Assembly (NCBI GenBank): GCA_041392805.1
Contig: JAWKLJ010000001.1
Span: forward strand, 868,001 to 932,000
Length of the DNA stretch: 64,000 bases
Direction of reading: 5' to 3'
Source of the DNA: Saprospiraceae bacterium
Lineage (GTDB): Bacteria > Bacteroidota > Bacteroidia > Chitinophagales > Saprospiraceae
Position numbers and translations under genes: made by a program. Below the pieces are notes generated by a model, which saw only the letters and a list, made by a program, of their open reading frames with translations, made no database searches and was not told the origin of the DNA. Positions 1 to 9,043 of the stretch are shown in pieces; the stretch's first letter is position 1, and the number at the start of each line of letters is the position of its first letter.

Positions 1-733
1 GAAAAGGGGGGAGAAGTGCTTTAGTTTAGCAATTTCAATGGCAATTTCAATGGCAATTTCAATGGCAATTTCAATGGCAATTTCAATGGCAATGACAATT
101 TCAATGCTTGCTGTGTCGCTGAGCCGCTGCGCGCTCTGCTCCTCCGTGCATCGCTGTGTAGCTAAACACTGCTGAGGTAAAGTTACACGGAGTTGCACAG
201 AGGAGCCGAGGACACTGAGAAGTATAACCCCCGCTGGTTCAATGGCAATAACAATTTCAATGGCAATTTCAATGTCTTCTGTGTCGCTGGTTTGTGAGCG
301 CCAGCTGTGAACCTGCCACACCCTAGTACCGCTCGTTACGAGCTACTTGCTCGTCATACGATCATAGGTGGCGAGCTCCAGCTCGCCGTAAAAAACCGTA
401 TGGCATCTCAGCTGGGCTCAATGGCAATTTCAATGGCAATGACAATTCCAATGGCAATTTCAATGGCAATTTCAATGTCTTCTGTGTCGCTGGTTTGCGA
501 GCGCCAGCTGTGAATCTGCCACACCCTAGTACCGCTCGTTACGAGCTACTTGCTCGTCATACGATCATAGGTGGCGAGCTCCAGCTCGCCGTAAAAAACC
601 GTATGGCATCTCAGCGGGGCTCAATGGCAATTTCAATGGCAATGACAATTCCAATGGCAATATCAATGGCAATTTCAATGGCAATTTCAATGTCTTCTGT
701 GTCGCTGGTTTGCGAGCGCCAGCGGGGTGCAAC
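1..733. repeat. Intergenic repeat field: AATGGCAATTTC arrays and a ~203-215 bp direct duplication
   Basis: Non-coding. Runs of a 12-mer (AATGGCAATTTC and one-base variants) occur at about 30-108, 238-275, 418-478 and 622-693. Each run ends in a conserved tag containing CTGTGTCGCTG. A longer unit starting at the tag (271, 474, and partly 689) is directly repeated with a period of 203 then 215 bases; it contains GGCGAGCTCCAGCTCGCC, which is self-complementary. Reading frames through this block are low-complexity and repeat with the DNA, so none is called as a gene. Related arrays occur at 15.1-15.6 kb and 32.1-32.5 kb. Confidence 0.9.
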
Positions 734-1903
734 TCACACTCCCACCCTCTTCCCACTTACCCTATCAATCTTAAGGAGTGCTGGCAGCAAGAGGACAATA
801 CAAAGGAGAATACTACACAAACTAAAAATAATCACCACATTAAAGTTGTTTCCTACAATAAGGAAACTCACCAGGGCAGGCCCTATGGCTCGTCCTCCCA
901 GGTTAATCGTCGCACCTAAGGCCACGATTTTCCCGTCCAGGTCTACCACTGACTGCACCTTCTGGAAATAGGCAATCAGGAAGCCCCAGCAGCCTGACAC
1001 GCCAAAAACGGAGATAAAATAGGTGAGTGGCATGGGTATCCAATTGATGATGAGCATACAAAAGGATAAGATACCAATGCCTCCCATGATGGGAATCGTC
1101 AAGCCCCATTTATCGCCAAGGCGATAAACCAGCATACCTGCCAGGATACCCGCAAAATTGCTATTGCTGAGGGCCATTCCGATAAAAGAAGGGCTCAGCC
1201 CATTGGCGTTGCCCATTCTTTCGACATAGGCATAAAATGCGCCACAACTGGCCATCAAAAGGAGGTAGGACAATAAACTAATCAAAACAGACCGCTGCTT
1301 TAACAAGTAAGGTAGGGTATCTGCTTGTACCGCGATCGTTTTTGTATGAAAAGGTCCTAGCACAGGTGTTAGCCATAATGCAATAAGCCCGGAAAGGGCC
1401 AAGAGGTAAAAAATACTTTTCAAACCCAGCCAGGCCATAAGGTAGGGTGCCAAAAAGAAAAGAATTGCTGACCAGGTACAGTAGGTAATCACATAAATGC
1501 TAAAGCCTCTTTCCTGCCTGGGTAGTCCAGCTAATACCCGCAGAATTCCGGCATATAAAACGCCACCAAGCAATCCGGAGAGTAAACGAAAAAACATCAA
1601 ACTAGCCGGAGTATCCAAAAACGCGCAGCAAAAATCCACCAAAATAAGGCCCACTAAACTCAATCTGATCGATGGCTGCAAACGAAATTTAGGTCCTGAT
1701 AAAGGGACGTACAAGGCTCCCAAAGCAATACCCAAAGCATTGGCAGCGGCCATCCACCCAATTGCCTGATTGGAGAAGCCCAACTCATCGACCATCCCTC
1801 CTAAGGCGATGGGCAAGACCAGGATCATGCTGAAGCCAGCACTAGCGATGAAGCCAAGTTTGGCGAGGGTAAACCAGCTAGGTGGCAGTGTTTGTGTTGG
1901 CAT
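734..1903 (-). CDS. MFS transporter
   Basis: A 389-residue, very hydrophobic protein with about 12 predicted membrane segments, the usual size for a major facilitator superfamily permease. The conserved loop between segments 2 and 3 is weak (around LSGPKFRLQPS), so the substrate cannot be predicted. I chose the ATG at 1903 (MPTQTLPPSW) over an alternative start at 1930 because the nine extra residues precede the normal MFS N-terminus. The gene is divergent from the cupin/PP-loop cassette across about 216 bases. Its stop codon lies right at the edge of the repeat field 1-733. Inner-membrane location is inferred. Confidence is high for the superfamily and nil for the substrate. Confidence 0.82.
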   Translation of the reverse strand: MPTQTLPPSWFTLAKLGFIASAGFSMILVLPIALGGMVDELGFSNQAIGWMAAANALGIALGALYVPLSGPKFRLQPSIRLSLVGLILVDFCCAFLDTPASLMFFRLLSGLLGGVLYAGILRVLAGLPRQERGFSIYVITYCTWSAILFFLAPYLMAWLGLKSIFYLLALSGLIALWLTPVLGPFHTKTIAVQADTLPYLLKQRSVLISLLSYLLLMASCGAFYAYVERMGNANGLSPSFIGMALSNSNFAGILAGMLVYRLGDKWGLTIPIMGGIGILSFCMLIINWIPMPLTYFISVFGVSGCWGFLIAYFQKVQSVVDLDGKIVALGATINLGGRAIGPALVSFLIVGNNFNVVIIFSLCSILLCIVLLLPALLKIDRVSGKRVGV

Positions 1904-2119
1904 GACAATGATTAGTTTTTTGTAATTCAAGGCGCGAAATTATAGATACTTTTTAGCATTCTACCTCAAAATCTGCAAATATCATATATTGTGAGGGATT
2001 GTGGTTAATCGCTTCATGTATTGAGAAAATAATGGAAAAAAGCAATTGCAGTTGAAGGTCGAAATAGCGCAACTGGAATTATTCAATGGCGAATTACTGA
2101 AATTTTGACTCGGGTGAAT

Positions 2120-2752
2120 ATGACAAATGAACTTTTTGGTGCCCATTATTTCCACACGGATCACGCTGCCATCTATGAAAGTGGCACAGATCAGCTTTAT
2201 TTTTTCACGGTGTATATTGGCCAACATCACTTCTCCGTCGAAAAAGGAGATTGTGTGTATTATTTCAATGAGGACTTAGACGCTGCTATCGTCAAAAGTG
2301 GACCTTGTCAGATTTCATCTAAGCATTTAGCCACCGTCATCAGAGGTTATATGCCGCCTTATGCGGTCTGCGCCTTGGCAGGGGTCACCACCTTGCCCTA
2401 TATCAATGGCTGTTCGACCAAGCAAATATTCCCGCCCATTCGTTTAGGGGATCCTACCTTACAATGCTTAAAAATGCCGCCCTATACCAAAGAGCAACAC
2501 CATCATATTCATTCCACCGCCAGGATTGTATTGATTTGGAAAGGAAAAGGAAAAAGTGTGGTTGGGGTTGAAAACAAACACGTGACGACCGAACTAATGG
2601 CAGGAACGGTGTGCATTCTCGAACCGATGTCCCCACATCACTTTGAAACGGATACGCAGGAGCCTTTGATTGCAATCCCGCTCCACGTTTTTTCCGCTGT
2701 GGGTGCCATGGAGCAGAACCATCCCATGTTCAACGGTACCGTAAAAATTTAG
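2120..2752 (+). CDS. Cupin-domain protein, first gene of a three-gene cassette
   Basis: About 211 residues from the ATG at 2120; an in-frame TTG at 2105 is possible but less likely. The C-terminal half resembles a cupin barrel. It has a QHHHIHSTARIVLIW stretch with clustered histidines that could bind a metal, then a glycine turn and an EPMSPHHF segment typical of the second cupin motif. The N-terminal ~110 residues match nothing I recognise. The next gene starts 4 bases after its stop, and the third overlaps the second, so the three are probably co-transcribed and act together. A small-molecule binding, isomerase or dioxygenase-like role is possible but not shown by the sequence. Confidence 0.7.
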   Translation: MTNELFGAHYFHTDHAAIYESGTDQLYFFTVYIGQHHFSVEKGDCVYYFNEDLDAAIVKSGPCQISSKHLATVIRGYMPPYAVCALAGVTTLPYINGCSTKQIFPPIRLGDPTLQCLKMPPYTKEQHHHIHSTARIVLIWKGKGKSVVGVENKHVTTELMAGTVCILEPMSPHHFETDTQEPLIAIPLHVFSAVGAMEQNHPMFNGTVKI

Positions 2753-2756
2753 CCCT

Positions 2757-3140
2757 ATGCAAGAGGAACAGTTGGATAGTATCATTAACACCTTTGTTCG
2801 TAATTTTAATACCATGTGTAAAGTTCACCGACGTGATTTTTTGATAAGAGAACGCACAGTCACTTACGAATCGGGGGAATCCATAAAAAAGTATAACGTC
2901 ACTTATATCGTAAAAAAAACGAGTCACAAATGGAAGATTTTGGCGGTCAGTAATGGTATCTGGATCTTTAAAAAGAAATTTCCCTTATTCGAAATTTCAA
3001 GGGCTAAAGGCAAAATGAGCATCAACGGCTTGTTTACTCAATCCATTCCGGATTTTGAAACGTCAATGCTAGCGGAAAATTTGGAAAAATACCTTGAGCA
3101 CTGCAAAAAACTACCTCAAGATGCATTCGTTCGTTCCTAA
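2757..3140 (+). CDS. Hypothetical protein, middle gene of the cupin/PP-loop cassette
   Basis: A 127-residue soluble basic protein that I do not recognise. It has no signal peptide or membrane segment. The central part (about residues 40-95) alternates hydrophobic and charged residues, suggesting a beta-rich fold, and the last 30 residues look helical (MLAENLEKYLEHCKKL). It starts 4 bases after the cupin gene, and its 3' end overlaps the PP-loop gene by 20 bases if that gene starts at 3121. The tight packing argues for translational coupling and for a function tied to the PP-loop enzyme, for example a carrier, substrate-binding partner or small enzyme subunit. That is inference only. Confidence 0.6.
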   Translation: MQEEQLDSIINTFVRNFNTMCKVHRRDFLIRERTVTYESGESIKKYNVTYIVKKTSHKWKILAVSNGIWIFKKKFPLFEISRAKGKMSINGLFTQSIPDFETSMLAENLEKYLEHCKKLPQDAFVRS

Positions 3141-4149
3141 GGACCCTATTTACTATTTATCTAAAAACCAGCTGTTTCGCGAGCGAAAGTGGCGAAAAAA
3201 AGCCAACCCCATTTACTTGCGTACTTGCGAATTCTTTGGCGCTACACTGATTGATAGAACGGGGTGCATAGAGACCGGAATTCCGTTTCAGGTGATAGAC
3301 CCCATCAGTTTACTGGCAAAGTCGGGAAAATCCTTCGAAGACATCTGTGCCCAACGCGCTGCCGAAATTTCAGCGAAAGCTGGCCATCAAACGATCAGGG
3401 TACTTTGGTCAGGCGGGATAGACTCTACGGTGGCGCTCATTTCCTTGATCAGGGAAATGAAAAAGGAAGACCAATTAGTTAGGCTCAAGATCCTGCTCTC
3501 CAAGGAATCCATCCTCGAATTTCCGTCTTTTTTCCAACAGCAAATCGAAAACAAACTGGCATACCAACTCATTAGTGATACCATCTACGATCACATCCAA
3601 GCCGATGAAATCAATGTAACGGGAGAGCATGGCGACCAGTTGTTTGGCAGCGACAAGCTCAAATACGCCGTAGAGACGCAGGAAGCCTTCCGTCCTTACC
3701 AAGAGGTGTTGGACTATTTCATCTCGCGAAAACTAGGGACGGAAAAACATACCAAGGCTATTATCGATTATGTAAATCCTCAACTGGCTTATTCTCCAGT
3801 TGAAATTGAAACCTACTATGATTACCTGTGGTGGATGAATTTTTCTATGAAATGGCAAAATGTCTCCTTACGGCTGCTTTACGGTTTGAATAGGTCCCAT
3901 CATGAGCTAAACACCCGTTTTTTCCACTTTTTCCAACATACAGACTTCCAAAATTGGTCTATTTCCAACCATGATAAAAAAATCAAACGAACCTGGAATT
4001 CCTATAAATATATAGCCAAAAAATATATCCACGATTTCCACCCAGACCACGAGTATCTCCTCAACAAAGAAAAAGAGCCCTCTTTAAAGGAAGTCCTGGT
4101 TAGCAAAAAGCGATCTAATTTTAGCTTTCCATTTAAATTCATTGTGTAA
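3121..4149 (+). CDS. Asparagine-synthetase-like PP-loop ATPase without glutaminase domain
   Basis: A 342-residue protein. Residues 97-102 are SGGIDS, the PP-loop signature of N-type ATP pyrophosphatases. Residues 168-178 read GEHGDQLFGSD, close to the GEGGDELFGGY-like motif of asparagine synthetase B. There is no N-terminal class II glutaminase domain (no Cys-2 nucleophile), so it is not an ordinary AsnB. Known family members of this kind adenylate a carboxylate and join it to an amine, as in beta-lactam synthetase or lasso-peptide cyclase; the actual substrate here is unknown. I chose the ATG at 3121 (MHSFVPKDPI); an upstream start at 3094 would lengthen the overlap with the preceding gene. 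Last gene of a three-gene cassette. Confidence 0.72.
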   Translation: MHSFVPKDPIYYLSKNQLFRERKWRKKANPIYLRTCEFFGATLIDRTGCIETGIPFQVIDPISLLAKSGKSFEDICAQRAAEISAKAGHQTIRVLWSGGIDSTVALISLIREMKKEDQLVRLKILLSKESILEFPSFFQQQIENKLAYQLISDTIYDHIQADEINVTGEHGDQLFGSDKLKYAVETQEAFRPYQEVLDYFISRKLGTEKHTKAIIDYVNPQLAYSPVEIETYYDYLWWMNFSMKWQNVSLRLLYGLNRSHHELNTRFFHFFQHTDFQNWSISNHDKKIKRTWNSYKYIAKKYIHDFHPDHEYLLNKEKEPSLKEVLVSKKRSNFSFPFKFIV

Positions 4150-4156
4150 AAAATCT

Positions 4157-4287
4157 GGACTTTTGACATTCGCTGGTTTGAAGTCGGAATTCGGAATTCG
4201 GAAAGGCTCAGGGGCGCAATTTTCCCACTTTTCCCACTTCCCACTTCTAGTCTGGAAACGGAGGGTTTTCCAAAGCGTCAAAAGTCC
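4157..4287. repeat. MITE-like intergenic element, copy 1 (perfect 11-bp terminal inverted repeats)
   Basis: The ends are GGACTTTTGAC (4157-4167) and GTCAAAAGTCC (4277-4287), a perfect inverted pair. The interior contains GAAAGGCTCAGGGGCGCAAT and a CCCACTT-rich stretch. A related element in opposite orientation lies at 29883-29982. The rest of 4150-4457 holds no convincing gene; a short frame at 4142-4327 is an accident of the element. Confidence 0.65.
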
Positions 4288-4440
4288 AAAAAAAATAATT
4301 GTATTGAAAACTGGCAAAAATCGCTGAATTACGGCCCATTCCAGAAGGGTAGGTCAGCCATTTTCAACCTTTCTCTCTTCAGAAAAGATTGAAAACTGGT
4401 GAAACAGATTTGAAAGCCCTGGTACAACGTAAAAAAGGGG

Positions 4441-4469
4441 TTGTTCTATCCTAACTTATGCTATTTTTG
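4441..4469 (+). promoter_or_regulatory. Putative Bacteroidota-type promoter
   Basis: TATTTTTG at 4462-4469 matches the TAnnTTTG -7 element used by Bacteroidota sigma factors. A TTG at 4441-4443 sits 18 bases upstream, near the -33 position. The element is 24 bases before the start codon at 4494. Confidence 0.5.
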
Positions 4470-4493
4470 TGCATTAAAATAGTTTCCTTAGTC

Positions 4494-5813
4494 ATGAAGA
4501 AAACAGGAAAGTATAGCTTCATTTTACCGTTGTTCTTTCTTGCATTATGGACCAACGCTGCTAGTGCTCAAGAAGAAAACAATTGTATCGCTTCTACGGA
4601 TAAGATAGAGGGCATGGGGGTTGCTATTCCTTCCCTCTCTTTTTTTACCCCACAAGACAAAGACCTTTCCGCTTTCGTTCTACAGCAAGTAAATCCGAAG
4701 ATCAAGTTGCTCCTGATTGGGGAACAACATTGGATGGATTCCATCAATGGATTGGTTACTTCCTTAGTCACTGAACTAAGTGAAAAAAGGGATTTCAAAA
4801 ACCTGGTTATAGAATATGCTTACTCCTACACTGGTTTTTTAAATGCTTTTGTTAACCTACCGCCGGGAGAAGGGAATGAATTATTAAAGCGGATTCAAGG
4901 TGCCTTTGACATGGCGGAAGAAATTAATTTCTTGAAAGCCATTCAAGCATGGAATTATCGTCATCCAGCACATAAAATAAGGCTGCTCTGCGCAGATTTT
5001 GAACAAGATTATTCCTTTCCTGTCATCAATATTCTACTCCCCTATTTCAAGGCATTTGGTGATAGTACGATCTTAAACCATATAAAAAAAGTGCAAGATG
5101 TTGACGACAAATTACTTTTTATGATGGATTCCATCCTGTCGATCATTCCAAGTGATTTCAAAAGCCAGGAATTTGCTTTCCTGGATAAACCATATATAGA
5201 AAATACCCTATTAAATTTAAAAAGTGCCTTTAATGGCCAACAACAATTAGCCGAAAAGGGAGAAGATGGATTCAATGCCTTCATGCGTATCCGGACCAAG
5301 CAAATTATTCAAAACCTTAGTGCCAAGGATATTTTCGGGAAGCACCTTAACCATGAAAAGACTATTTTTTGGGCCGGTGCCAATCATATTAAAAAGGAAA
5401 TAAAAAAAGAAAGTCAAGGCTTTATAAATGAAGGCACCTATTTTAAAAAGAAATTTAAACGCAAAGCCTTATCCTTCAATATTTCAACCTTGTGCTACAA
5501 GAGCCCTGATTTGTATTATGAAAAAGAAGTAAACACCAACCTTTCTTCCTACAATATGCTGGTGTCCGCTTATTTGGATTGTTACCCAAAGCCAGCACAA
5601 AAATACCTGCTATTAGAACCTTTTGATCCGGCCACACAATGGATATTATCGAACATGCAACTTAGCGGGAGAAGCTGCACCGTATTGTCCACCCACAACA
5701 ATGCCATACTAAAAGGCCTTTGGAAAGACAATAGCATTACTGAAGATTATCTACAATTTGATTATCATATTTTCCTTAAGGAATCCACCTTGTTCAGTCC
5801 ACCCCTTGAGTAA
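4494..5813 (+). CDS. Secreted EreA/ChaN-like hydrolase-fold protein
   Basis: 439 residues from the ATG at 4494, chosen because MKKTGKYSFILPLFFLALW followed by a small-residue stretch and ASAQ forms a clean signal peptide; an in-frame ATG at 4458 would bury it. The mature protein has LLIGEQHWMDS near residue 75, FKNLVIEYAYSY, and FWAGANHIKKE near residue 300. This layout (GE-x-H early, a late aromatic-G-x-x-H motif) is seen in erythromycin-esterase-like and ChaN/Tiki-type proteins. Whether it is an esterase, a protease or a binding protein cannot be decided from sequence alone. It stands alone with its own putative promoter and is expected to be periplasmic. Confidence 0.55.
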   Translation: MKKTGKYSFILPLFFLALWTNAASAQEENNCIASTDKIEGMGVAIPSLSFFTPQDKDLSAFVLQQVNPKIKLLLIGEQHWMDSINGLVTSLVTELSEKRDFKNLVIEYAYSYTGFLNAFVNLPPGEGNELLKRIQGAFDMAEEINFLKAIQAWNYRHPAHKIRLLCADFEQDYSFPVINILLPYFKAFGDSTILNHIKKVQDVDDKLLFMMDSILSIIPSDFKSQEFAFLDKPYIENTLLNLKSAFNGQQQLAEKGEDGFNAFMRIRTKQIIQNLSAKDIFGKHLNHEKTIFWAGANHIKKEIKKESQGFINEGTYFKKKFKRKALSFNISTLCYKSPDLYYEKEVNTNLSSYNMLVSAYLDCYPKPAQKYLLLEPFDPATQWILSNMQLSGRSCTVLSTHNNAILKGLWKDNSITEDYLQFDYHIFLKESTLFSPPLE

Positions 5814-5949
5814 AAAATCAACTTTTTAAACAGGGGGCCGGGTAATCAATTTAGAGCATGTTTGGAGGTCACCTTTTGGGCCTAAATCTAACCATTCGTG
5901 AAAATTCGTGTCAATTCGTGGCTAAACGCTAAGTGCTTGTTCGGACCGC

Positions 5950-6573
5950 CTATTTCGTCAAAATCCTTTTCCTGATCCGGCTTAACGACTCCGGTTTTAC
6001 CCCGAGATAACTGGCAAGTTGATACTGCGGAACCCTACTCAATAAAGCCGGTTGGTATTTTAATACATTCAAATAACGCTCTTCTGGCGTGGTGATCATA
6101 TAATTGGCTAACATTTCCTGGTATTGCCCGAGACGCAACTCCATTTCCACCCGACACAAGGATTCAAGTCGTGGAAATTGGCGGTATAAGGCCTCCTCTT
6201 TCTCGTGCGTCATCACGGCTAGCGTCGTATCCTCTATACATTCTAAATAATGCTTGGCAGGGATCTTGAGGGCGGTACTCGTATTAGACGTAATCGATTG
6301 ATTTTCTAGGTAAAAACAGGTTGTTTTCTCTTCGCCATCTTTAAGGTAATATTGCCTAACCCCTCCTTTGAAATTAAAGTAACATTTTGTGGAGATTTCC
6401 CCTTCGCTCAGCAATAAGGTTCCTTTTTTATAGGTCTTGATGGACACCAGGTCAAGGATGGCTTCTATTTCTTTGTCCTTAAGCCGACTAGTGGACATGC
6501 AGTTAAAGATTAAACGCTCTGCTTTAGCGGCTTCGTTTGCTTCAGATAAATGGATAGGACTATTGACAGTCAT
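5950..6573 (-). CDS. Crp/Fnr-family transcriptional regulator
   Basis: 207 residues. The N-terminal two-thirds form a cyclic-nucleotide-binding-type barrel (YKKGTLLLSEGEISTKCYF, then a short beta-rich stretch with FYLENQSITS). The C-terminus has a short winged-helix segment (QYQLASYLGVKPESLSRIRK), the usual DNA-recognition end in Bacteroidota Crp-like proteins. The cAMP-contacting Arg is not evident, so the ligand is unknown. It lies just downstream of, and on the same strand as, the two dehydrogenase genes, with a gap of about 124 bases. Regulation of those redox genes is possible but unproven. Confidence 0.85.
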   Translation of the reverse strand: MTVNSPIHLSEANEAAKAERLIFNCMSTSRLKDKEIEAILDLVSIKTYKKGTLLLSEGEISTKCYFNFKGGVRQYYLKDGEEKTTCFYLENQSITSNTSTALKIPAKHYLECIEDTTLAVMTHEKEEALYRQFPRLESLCRVEMELRLGQYQEMLANYMITTPEERYLNVLKYQPALLSRVPQYQLASYLGVKPESLSRIRKRILTK

Positions 6574-6697
6574 GATGGTGGTTTCGTTTATTTCTAAACT
6601 AAAACTACCATCTGCCTTTGGTTTTAAGTATTCCTTTCGATAAAGGAGTAGGTATTTTCGACGGGCAGAAAGAACAAGGTCGTTCCTTCCTTCTATT

Positions 6698-7660
6698 TTA
6701 GGGTATCCGAATCACCAATTTGCCTTTCACATTGCCCTCGCCAAAGTACCGCAAAGCCTCAGGCACTTCCTCCAACGGATAAACCTTGTCTATCACAGGA
6801 ACCAAGGAACCTGCTTCAAAAAGCCCCTTTAGATAATCCAGGTCTTCGGGATTGGGTTGATGCGCCAGTATCCCCATTTTTTTAGCAGAAAACAATCCGT
6901 ATAAAAGAAGCGATAGCACTAAACGCATATCCCCACCCACCATCACAAAACGACCTTGTGGACTTAGCGCCCTTTTATACGCCGCAATAGAACGCCGGGC
7001 CACGTTATCAAGCACAAAATCATACAATTTACCATTTTGGGTGAAGTCTTCTTTCGTATAATCAATGACATGATCAGCACCCAAGCCACGTAACATCTCT
7101 AATTTATCGGCACGATCCACCACTGTTACTTCGGCTTGCTGCAATTTGGCGAGCTGTATCCCCAGGGTGCCGACCCCACCTCCGGCGCCATTGATCAAGA
7201 GCTTTTGTCCGGTTTGCAGGCCGCCCTGGCAACGAAGCCCCTGTAAGGCGAGGACGCCCGCATGCGGCAATGCTGCTGCTTGTTCAAAGGTCATACTTGG
7301 CGGCTTAAAGGTCAGCGGGGCCTCAGGCGCACACACGTATTCCGCAAATCCACCCCAGCCATAAGCAGAAATGTCTCCGAAGACCTCATCTCCGACTTTA
7401 AACCGTTTCACTTTTTTTCCTACGGCTGTTACTTGGCCGGCAATGTCAAACCCTAATATTTTCTTTTTTGGTCGGAAAAATCCACTAATCAGCCGAATCA
7501 CGAATTGTTCCCCTATCAGCGCGTCCCAATCCCAGGAATTGACCGATGCAGCATAGGTCTTGATCAAGACCTCATTGTCCTTAGGCTTAGGTATTGGCAG
7601 CTCCGTTAATTGCAACACCTCAGGTGATCCATATTGTTGATATACAATGGCTTTCATCAT
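6698..7660 (-). CDS. NAD(P)H:quinone-oxidoreductase-like dehydrogenase (zinc-free MDR family), paralog 1
   Basis: About 320 residues from MMKAIVYQQYGSPEVLQL; the upstream in-frame start at 7717 adds a non-family extension and was not used. It has a medium-chain dehydrogenase GroES-like N-terminal domain, then a Rossmann fold with GAGGGVGTLGIQLAK and VVDRADKLEMLRGLGADHVIDY. The catalytic zinc ligands and the structural zinc cysteine cluster are absent, which puts it with quinone oxidoreductase/zeta-crystallin-like reductases. It is about half identical by eye to the next gene upstream and probably arose from tandem duplication. A cytoplasmic reductase of quinones or unsaturated carbonyls is likely; the substrate is unknown. 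Confidence 0.85.
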   Translation of the reverse strand: MMKAIVYQQYGSPEVLQLTELPIPKPKDNEVLIKTYAASVNSWDWDALIGEQFVIRLISGFFRPKKKILGFDIAGQVTAVGKKVKRFKVGDEVFGDISAYGWGGFAEYVCAPEAPLTFKPPSMTFEQAAALPHAGVLALQGLRCQGGLQTGQKLLINGAGGGVGTLGIQLAKLQQAEVTVVDRADKLEMLRGLGADHVIDYTKEDFTQNGKLYDFVLDNVARRSIAAYKRALSPQGRFVMVGGDMRLVLSLLLYGLFSAKKMGILAHQPNPEDLDYLKGLFEAGSLVPVIDKVYPLEEVPEALRYFGEGNVKGKLVIRIP

Positions 7661-7802
7661 TTGCTTTATTAAAAATATACGATTGGAAAAAGAAAGAAAA
7701 AGGAGGAGAGAAGTCAAAAAAAAATGCTTCCCAATTCGCCATAAAGCGGGGACTTGCGTCTCTTTCTCACAGCTTAGCGATCTCGCATCCCTCTTCTGAT
7801 AG

Positions 7803-8798
7803 CTAGTCTGATGAGAACACCTGGATAACCAAATGCCCCGTTTTAAACCCTTTTTCTACATATCGGTGCGCTTCCGCCGTTTCGTCCAATGGATAGCGTT
7901 TATCGATCACAGCTTTCAGCTTTCCAGCTTCAATCAGGTCTTTGAGGGTCTCGAGGTCCTTCGTGTCTTCGCCCGCAAAGCCGGTGAGCACTTTTTTACG
8001 ACTAGTCCAAGCAGTCCAAAGGCCCCGCAGCATCAGCGACAGGGAGGGGTTGGTTTGAATATAGCGACCATTTTCGGTTAAGGATTTCACTGTATTTGTA
8101 TAGGCACACTTCCCTGCAACATCAATAATGACATCATAATGTTGTCCGTTCTGGGTGAAGTCCACCTGCGTGTAATCTATCACATGGTCTGCACCAATGG
8201 AGCGCAACATATCCAGTTTCCGCTGGCTATCAACAGCCGTCACCTCCGCCCCTTGCAATTTTGCCAGCTGAACTGCATAAGTACCAATACTGCCACCAGC
8301 GCCATTGATCAACACCTTTTCTCCAGGCTGGATATTTGCTTTTTCTATAAAATAAAGGGCATTAAGTCCGCCAGTAGGAATGGTGGCGGCTTCCTCGAAA
8401 CGCATATTGGAAGGTTTTAGGGCTATTCTTCGCGTACTAAGCTGGCATTTGTACTCCGCATAGGCCCCCAACTTTATACCCGTTGCTCCAAACACGGGGT
8501 CACCTTTCTTAAAGTTTGTAACGGCATTGCCCACTTCAACAACCTCCCCAGCAAACTCTTGTCCTAATATCTTGACCCTGGGCTTCCATATCCCGAACAT
8601 CAACCGAACCGGAAGCCAAAACAGTGGCGCAATCTTAAATGCCCGCAATTCACAATCCCCTGCCGTCACTGTTGTTGCATGGATTTTAATGAGTACTTCA
8701 TCCTCCTTTGGCACTGGTTTTTCCACCACGGCAAGTTTAAGCACATCCGGTGAACCGTATCGAGTAAATAGGATGGCCTTCATTTCGGTCTGCTTCAT
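7803..8798 (-). CDS. NAD(P)H:quinone-oxidoreductase-like dehydrogenase (zinc-free MDR family), paralog 2
   Basis: 331 residues, or 326 if the second methionine (MKAILFTRYGSPDVLKL) is used. Same architecture as its downstream neighbour: GroES-like domain, then the NAD(P)-binding motif GAGGSIGTYAVQLAKLQGAE and the family-typical LRSIGADHVIDYTQ. No zinc-binding cysteine cluster is seen. The two genes are on the same strand about 140 bases apart and probably form a unit made by duplication. The region between them carries a short A/G-rich stretch and no other gene. Confidence 0.85.
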   Translation of the reverse strand: MKQTEMKAILFTRYGSPDVLKLAVVEKPVPKEDEVLIKIHATTVTAGDCELRAFKIAPLFWLPVRLMFGIWKPRVKILGQEFAGEVVEVGNAVTNFKKGDPVFGATGIKLGAYAEYKCQLSTRRIALKPSNMRFEEAATIPTGGLNALYFIEKANIQPGEKVLINGAGGSIGTYAVQLAKLQGAEVTAVDSQRKLDMLRSIGADHVIDYTQVDFTQNGQHYDVIIDVAGKCAYTNTVKSLTENGRYIQTNPSLSLMLRGLWTAWTSRKKVLTGFAGEDTKDLETLKDLIEAGKLKAVIDKRYPLDETAEAHRYVEKGFKTGHLVIQVFSSD

Positions 8799-8892
8799 AA
8801 TGTTAAATATAATTATTTATACAAAGCAAAATTAAAAGGTTAGCTAGATTAAGTCATTGACTTAAGTTAAGAAGTAGTTTGAAAGGTAGCGT

Positions 8893-8980
8893 TGTATATG
8901 ACAAAGAAGTCGCCGAAGGCATATCACCAAGAATATTCCCGGTGAAAAACACCAGCAATCGGTCCGCGGAGGCACTGTGC
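8893..8980. repeat. Palindromic island repeat, copy 1
   Basis: Contains ATGACAAAGAAGTCGCCGAA, then an interrupted palindrome (TCACC...GGTGA around an AATATT core), CACCAGCAA and a GTCCGCGGAGGC segment. Related copies lie at 10229-10344, 11588-11682 and 11920-12018. It sits just upstream of the AbiEii-type pair. Confidence 0.75.
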
Positions 8981-9011
8981 TGTGCACGATGGCTTTTCAG
9001 ACATTTTTCAC

Positions 9012-9019
9012 TATCTTTG
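9012..9019 (+). promoter_or_regulatory. Putative -7 promoter element for the AbiEii-type pair
   Basis: TATCTTTG matches TAnnTTTG exactly and lies 24 bases upstream of the start codon at 9044. The -33 region (TTTTCAG near 8994) is a weak match. Confidence 0.45.
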
Positions 9020-9043
9020 GCCTGTTAATCAATTGTTTTTCCA

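Noticed and set aside
307..971. Open frames in the left repeat field (MNLPHPSTARYELLARH... read twice)
   Set aside because: The two frames are copies of the same duplicated non-coding DNA and run into simple repeats; no family resemblance.
4142..4327. 61-codon frame after the PP-loop gene
   Set aside because: It is entirely within the MITE-like element.
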